Positions 62,817 through 64,000 of a stretch of 64,000 bases of DNA are shown here, in pieces. Under the pieces are notes generated by a model. The model did no database searches, was not told where the DNA came from, and saw only the letters and a list, made by a program, of their open reading frames with translations. The stretch lies in NCBI GenBank assembly GCA_026981645.1, contig JALSII010000005.1:43532-107531 (forward strand), read 5' to 3'. Numbering within the stretch: position 1 is the first letter of the stretch; each line of letters begins with the position of its first letter. The position numbers and the translations under genes were made by a program. The DNA comes from Hyphomicrobiales bacterium (GTDB lineage Bacteria; Pseudomonadota; Alphaproteobacteria; Rhizobiales; Devosiaceae).

Positions 62817-63719
62817 ATGGCACAGACAAATCTGCCTGCCTTGACCTCGGATAGCGGCCTGACCCGCTATCTGCAGGAAATTCGCAAATACCCTATGCTT
62901 GAACCCAACGAGGAATTCATGCTGGCCAAACGCTATGCCGAACACGGGGATAGCGCCGCCGCCCAGAAGCTGGTTACCTCCCATCTGCGGCTGGTGGCAA
63001 AAATTGCCATGGGATATCGCGGCTACGGCCTGCCCATCTCCGAAGTCATTTCCGAGGGCAATGTCGGCCTGATGCATGCCGTAAAGCGTTTTGATCCCGA
63101 TAAAGGGTTTCGTCTTGCCACCTATGCCATGTGGTGGATAAGGGCCTCCATTCAGGAATATGTGCTGCGCTCATGGTCGCTGGTCAAAATCGGTACTACC
63201 GCGGCCCAGAAACGCCTGTTTTTCAACCTCAGAAAGGTCAAAAGCCAGATTGCCGCCATTGATGACGGCGCCCTGCACCCAGACCAGATAAAACAGATAG
63301 CCACTCGCCTCAAGGTCACCGAGGAGGAAGTTGTCTCCATGAACCAGCGCCTCACCGGCGATGCGTCCCTCAACGTGCCCATGAAGGCTGATGATGGCGC
63401 CTCCCAGTGGCAGGACTGGCTGATTGATGAAGGCCCCGATCAGGAAACCGTGCTTGGCAACAGCGAAGAATATAACGAACGCATGGAAATGGTGAATGCA
63501 GCCATGGATGTACTCAACGAGCGGGAAAAAGCCATTTTCACCGCCCGTCGCCTCAAGGAAGATCCCCTGACACTGGAGCAACTGGCCCAGGAGTATAATG
63601 TCAGCCGCGAACGTATCCGCCAGATTGAAGTGCGGGCGTTTGAAAAAGTTCAGGCCGGAGTACATCAGGCGGCCGAACAGGCAAAAGCCGACCGCACCGA
63701 GGCGCTGGAGCGCGCCTGA
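62817..63719 (+). CDS. rpoH: Heat-shock sigma factor RpoH (sigma32)
   Basis: 300 residues. Region 2 has GFRLATYAMWWIRASIQEYVL in part, region 2.4/3 contains the RpoH box QKRLFFNLRK, and region 4 has LTLEQLAQEYNVSRERIRQIE. This box distinguishes sigma32 from other group 3 factors. ATG 62817 has AAGGGG at nine bases; ATG 62799 would add six residues. It directs chaperone and protease genes. Rhizobiales often have two rpoH genes; which one this is cannot be said. Confidence 0.96.
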   Translation: MAQTNLPALTSDSGLTRYLQEIRKYPMLEPNEEFMLAKRYAEHGDSAAAQKLVTSHLRLVAKIAMGYRGYGLPISEVISEGNVGLMHAVKRFDPDKGFRLATYAMWWIRASIQEYVLRSWSLVKIGTTAAQKRLFFNLRKVKSQIAAIDDGALHPDQIKQIATRLKVTEEEVVSMNQRLTGDASLNVPMKADDGASQWQDWLIDEGPDQETVLGNSEEYNERMEMVNAAMDVLNEREKAIFTARRLKEDPLTLEQLAQEYNVSRERIRQIEVRAFEKVQAGVHQAAEQAKADRTEALERA

Positions 63720-63824
63720 CCCTTACCCCAAACCGGGTGGCACCCTGTCTTGGAATTGGGGTGCAGCAGTGGATAATTTCACCCCACCGCCGAAGTTCCC
63801 AAAGTGCCGGTTCCCGACGCCGCC
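63720..63824. other. Short gap between rpoH and partial gene
   Basis: About 105 bp between two convergent genes, with no terminator-like hairpin or repeat recognised. Confidence 0.3.
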
Positions 63825-64000
63825 CTACTGGCGCGTGGGATCGCTGGCGGTGTTTTTAGGTTTTTCTGAGGGCCCATCGGCACGTTTGGGGGCCGGCTTT
63901 CCTCTTTGCGCCCGACCGGGCCGCCCCTTGGCGCCGGGAGCACCCGTTGCCGCCGATTTCACCACCGGCGCGGGTTCAACGATGCTTTCTTCATCCCTGC
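63825..64000 (-). CDS. C-terminal tail of a truncated unknown gene
   Basis: A minus-strand frame open from the right edge to TAG (63825-63827). The 57 residues are basic and rich in Pro, Ala, Gly and Lys: KGRPGRAQRGKPAPKR and PSEKPKNTAS. Such tails occur on RNA helicases, RluB-type pseudouridine synthases and ribonucleases, all plausible neighbours of rRNA-related genes, but nothing identifies it. Confidence 0.4.
   Translation of the reverse strand, partial: RDEESIVEPAPVVKSAATGAPGAKGRPGRAQRGKPAPKRADGPSEKPKNTASDPTRQ

Overview
The window (about 64 kb, GC-rich, densely packed on both strands) is chromosomal DNA of an alphaproteobacterium. The CtrA, SciP and ChpT cell-cycle regulators, EipA (DUF1134), an alphaproteobacterial RpoH and elongator tRNA-Met, and dispersed intergenic palindromes of rhizobial type point to Hyphomicrobiales or a close relative. 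A Caulobacter-like fliF-fliG-flbE-fliN-flbD operon with a sigma54 promoter elsewhere argues against Rhizobiaceae. Genus cannot be read from this sequence alone. No prophage, CRISPR array, rRNA or plasmid functions were seen. Layout: 1-3467, an oligopeptide/oligosaccharide-type ABC transporter (two permeases, two ATPases, 5' end cut). 3508-5112, a phosphonate-monoester-hydrolase-like sulfatase. 5308-8476, a DeoR regulator, a HisN-like phosphatase and a Na/phosphate symporter with overlapping ends. 8700-10323, a 2-keto-3-deoxy-fuconate-type dehydrogenase and an L-fuconolactonase-like hydrolase, converging on anmK. 11588-15201, a fragment of a tad/cpa pilus locus (cpaB, cpaC, a small lipoprotein, a tadD-like protein). 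15342-17174, minCDE. 17321-17850, an IS630 derivative with a large internal deletion, next to a YD-repeat gene relic. 17858-24147, a polar amino-acid ABC transporter and bifunctional putA. Then come tRNA-Met, a vWA membrane protein coupled to an ECF sigma factor, and mnmA. 29223-39861 is flagellar: fliK-flgD behind a canonical sigma54 promoter, sciP, then fliF-fliG-fliH-fliN-flbD-flhA behind a CtrA-like box. 39967-45630 is accessory: a small secreted protein, sdaA, an EamA exporter, and a four-gene cassette bracketed by 136-bp direct repeats. 46343-49211 has fliJ-fliI divergent from ctrA. 49370-51264 has an FtrA-type regulator, an NTF2-like protein and a relic of a sarcosine oxidase beta gene. 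51437-57954 is the chemotaxis operon cheA-cheW-cheY-cheB-cheR with chpT upstream. 58085-63719 has a YHS protein, eipA, a membrane coiled-coil protein, a small membrane protein, rluD and rpoH. The strongest theme is one regulatory circuit. ChpT passes phosphate to CtrA, SciP restrains CtrA, and CtrA-like boxes lie before fliF, minC, sciP and a coiled-coil gene. FlbD, made from the fliF operon, would then activate the sigma54 promoter of fliK-flgD. No clearly new defence or mobile system was found. The items most worth checking are the cassette between direct repeats with its A7 frameshift, the sigma/vWA pair, the N-terminal RRxxPR repeats of CpaB, the palindromes lying directly on stop codons, and the DeoR gene without a usable upstream start.
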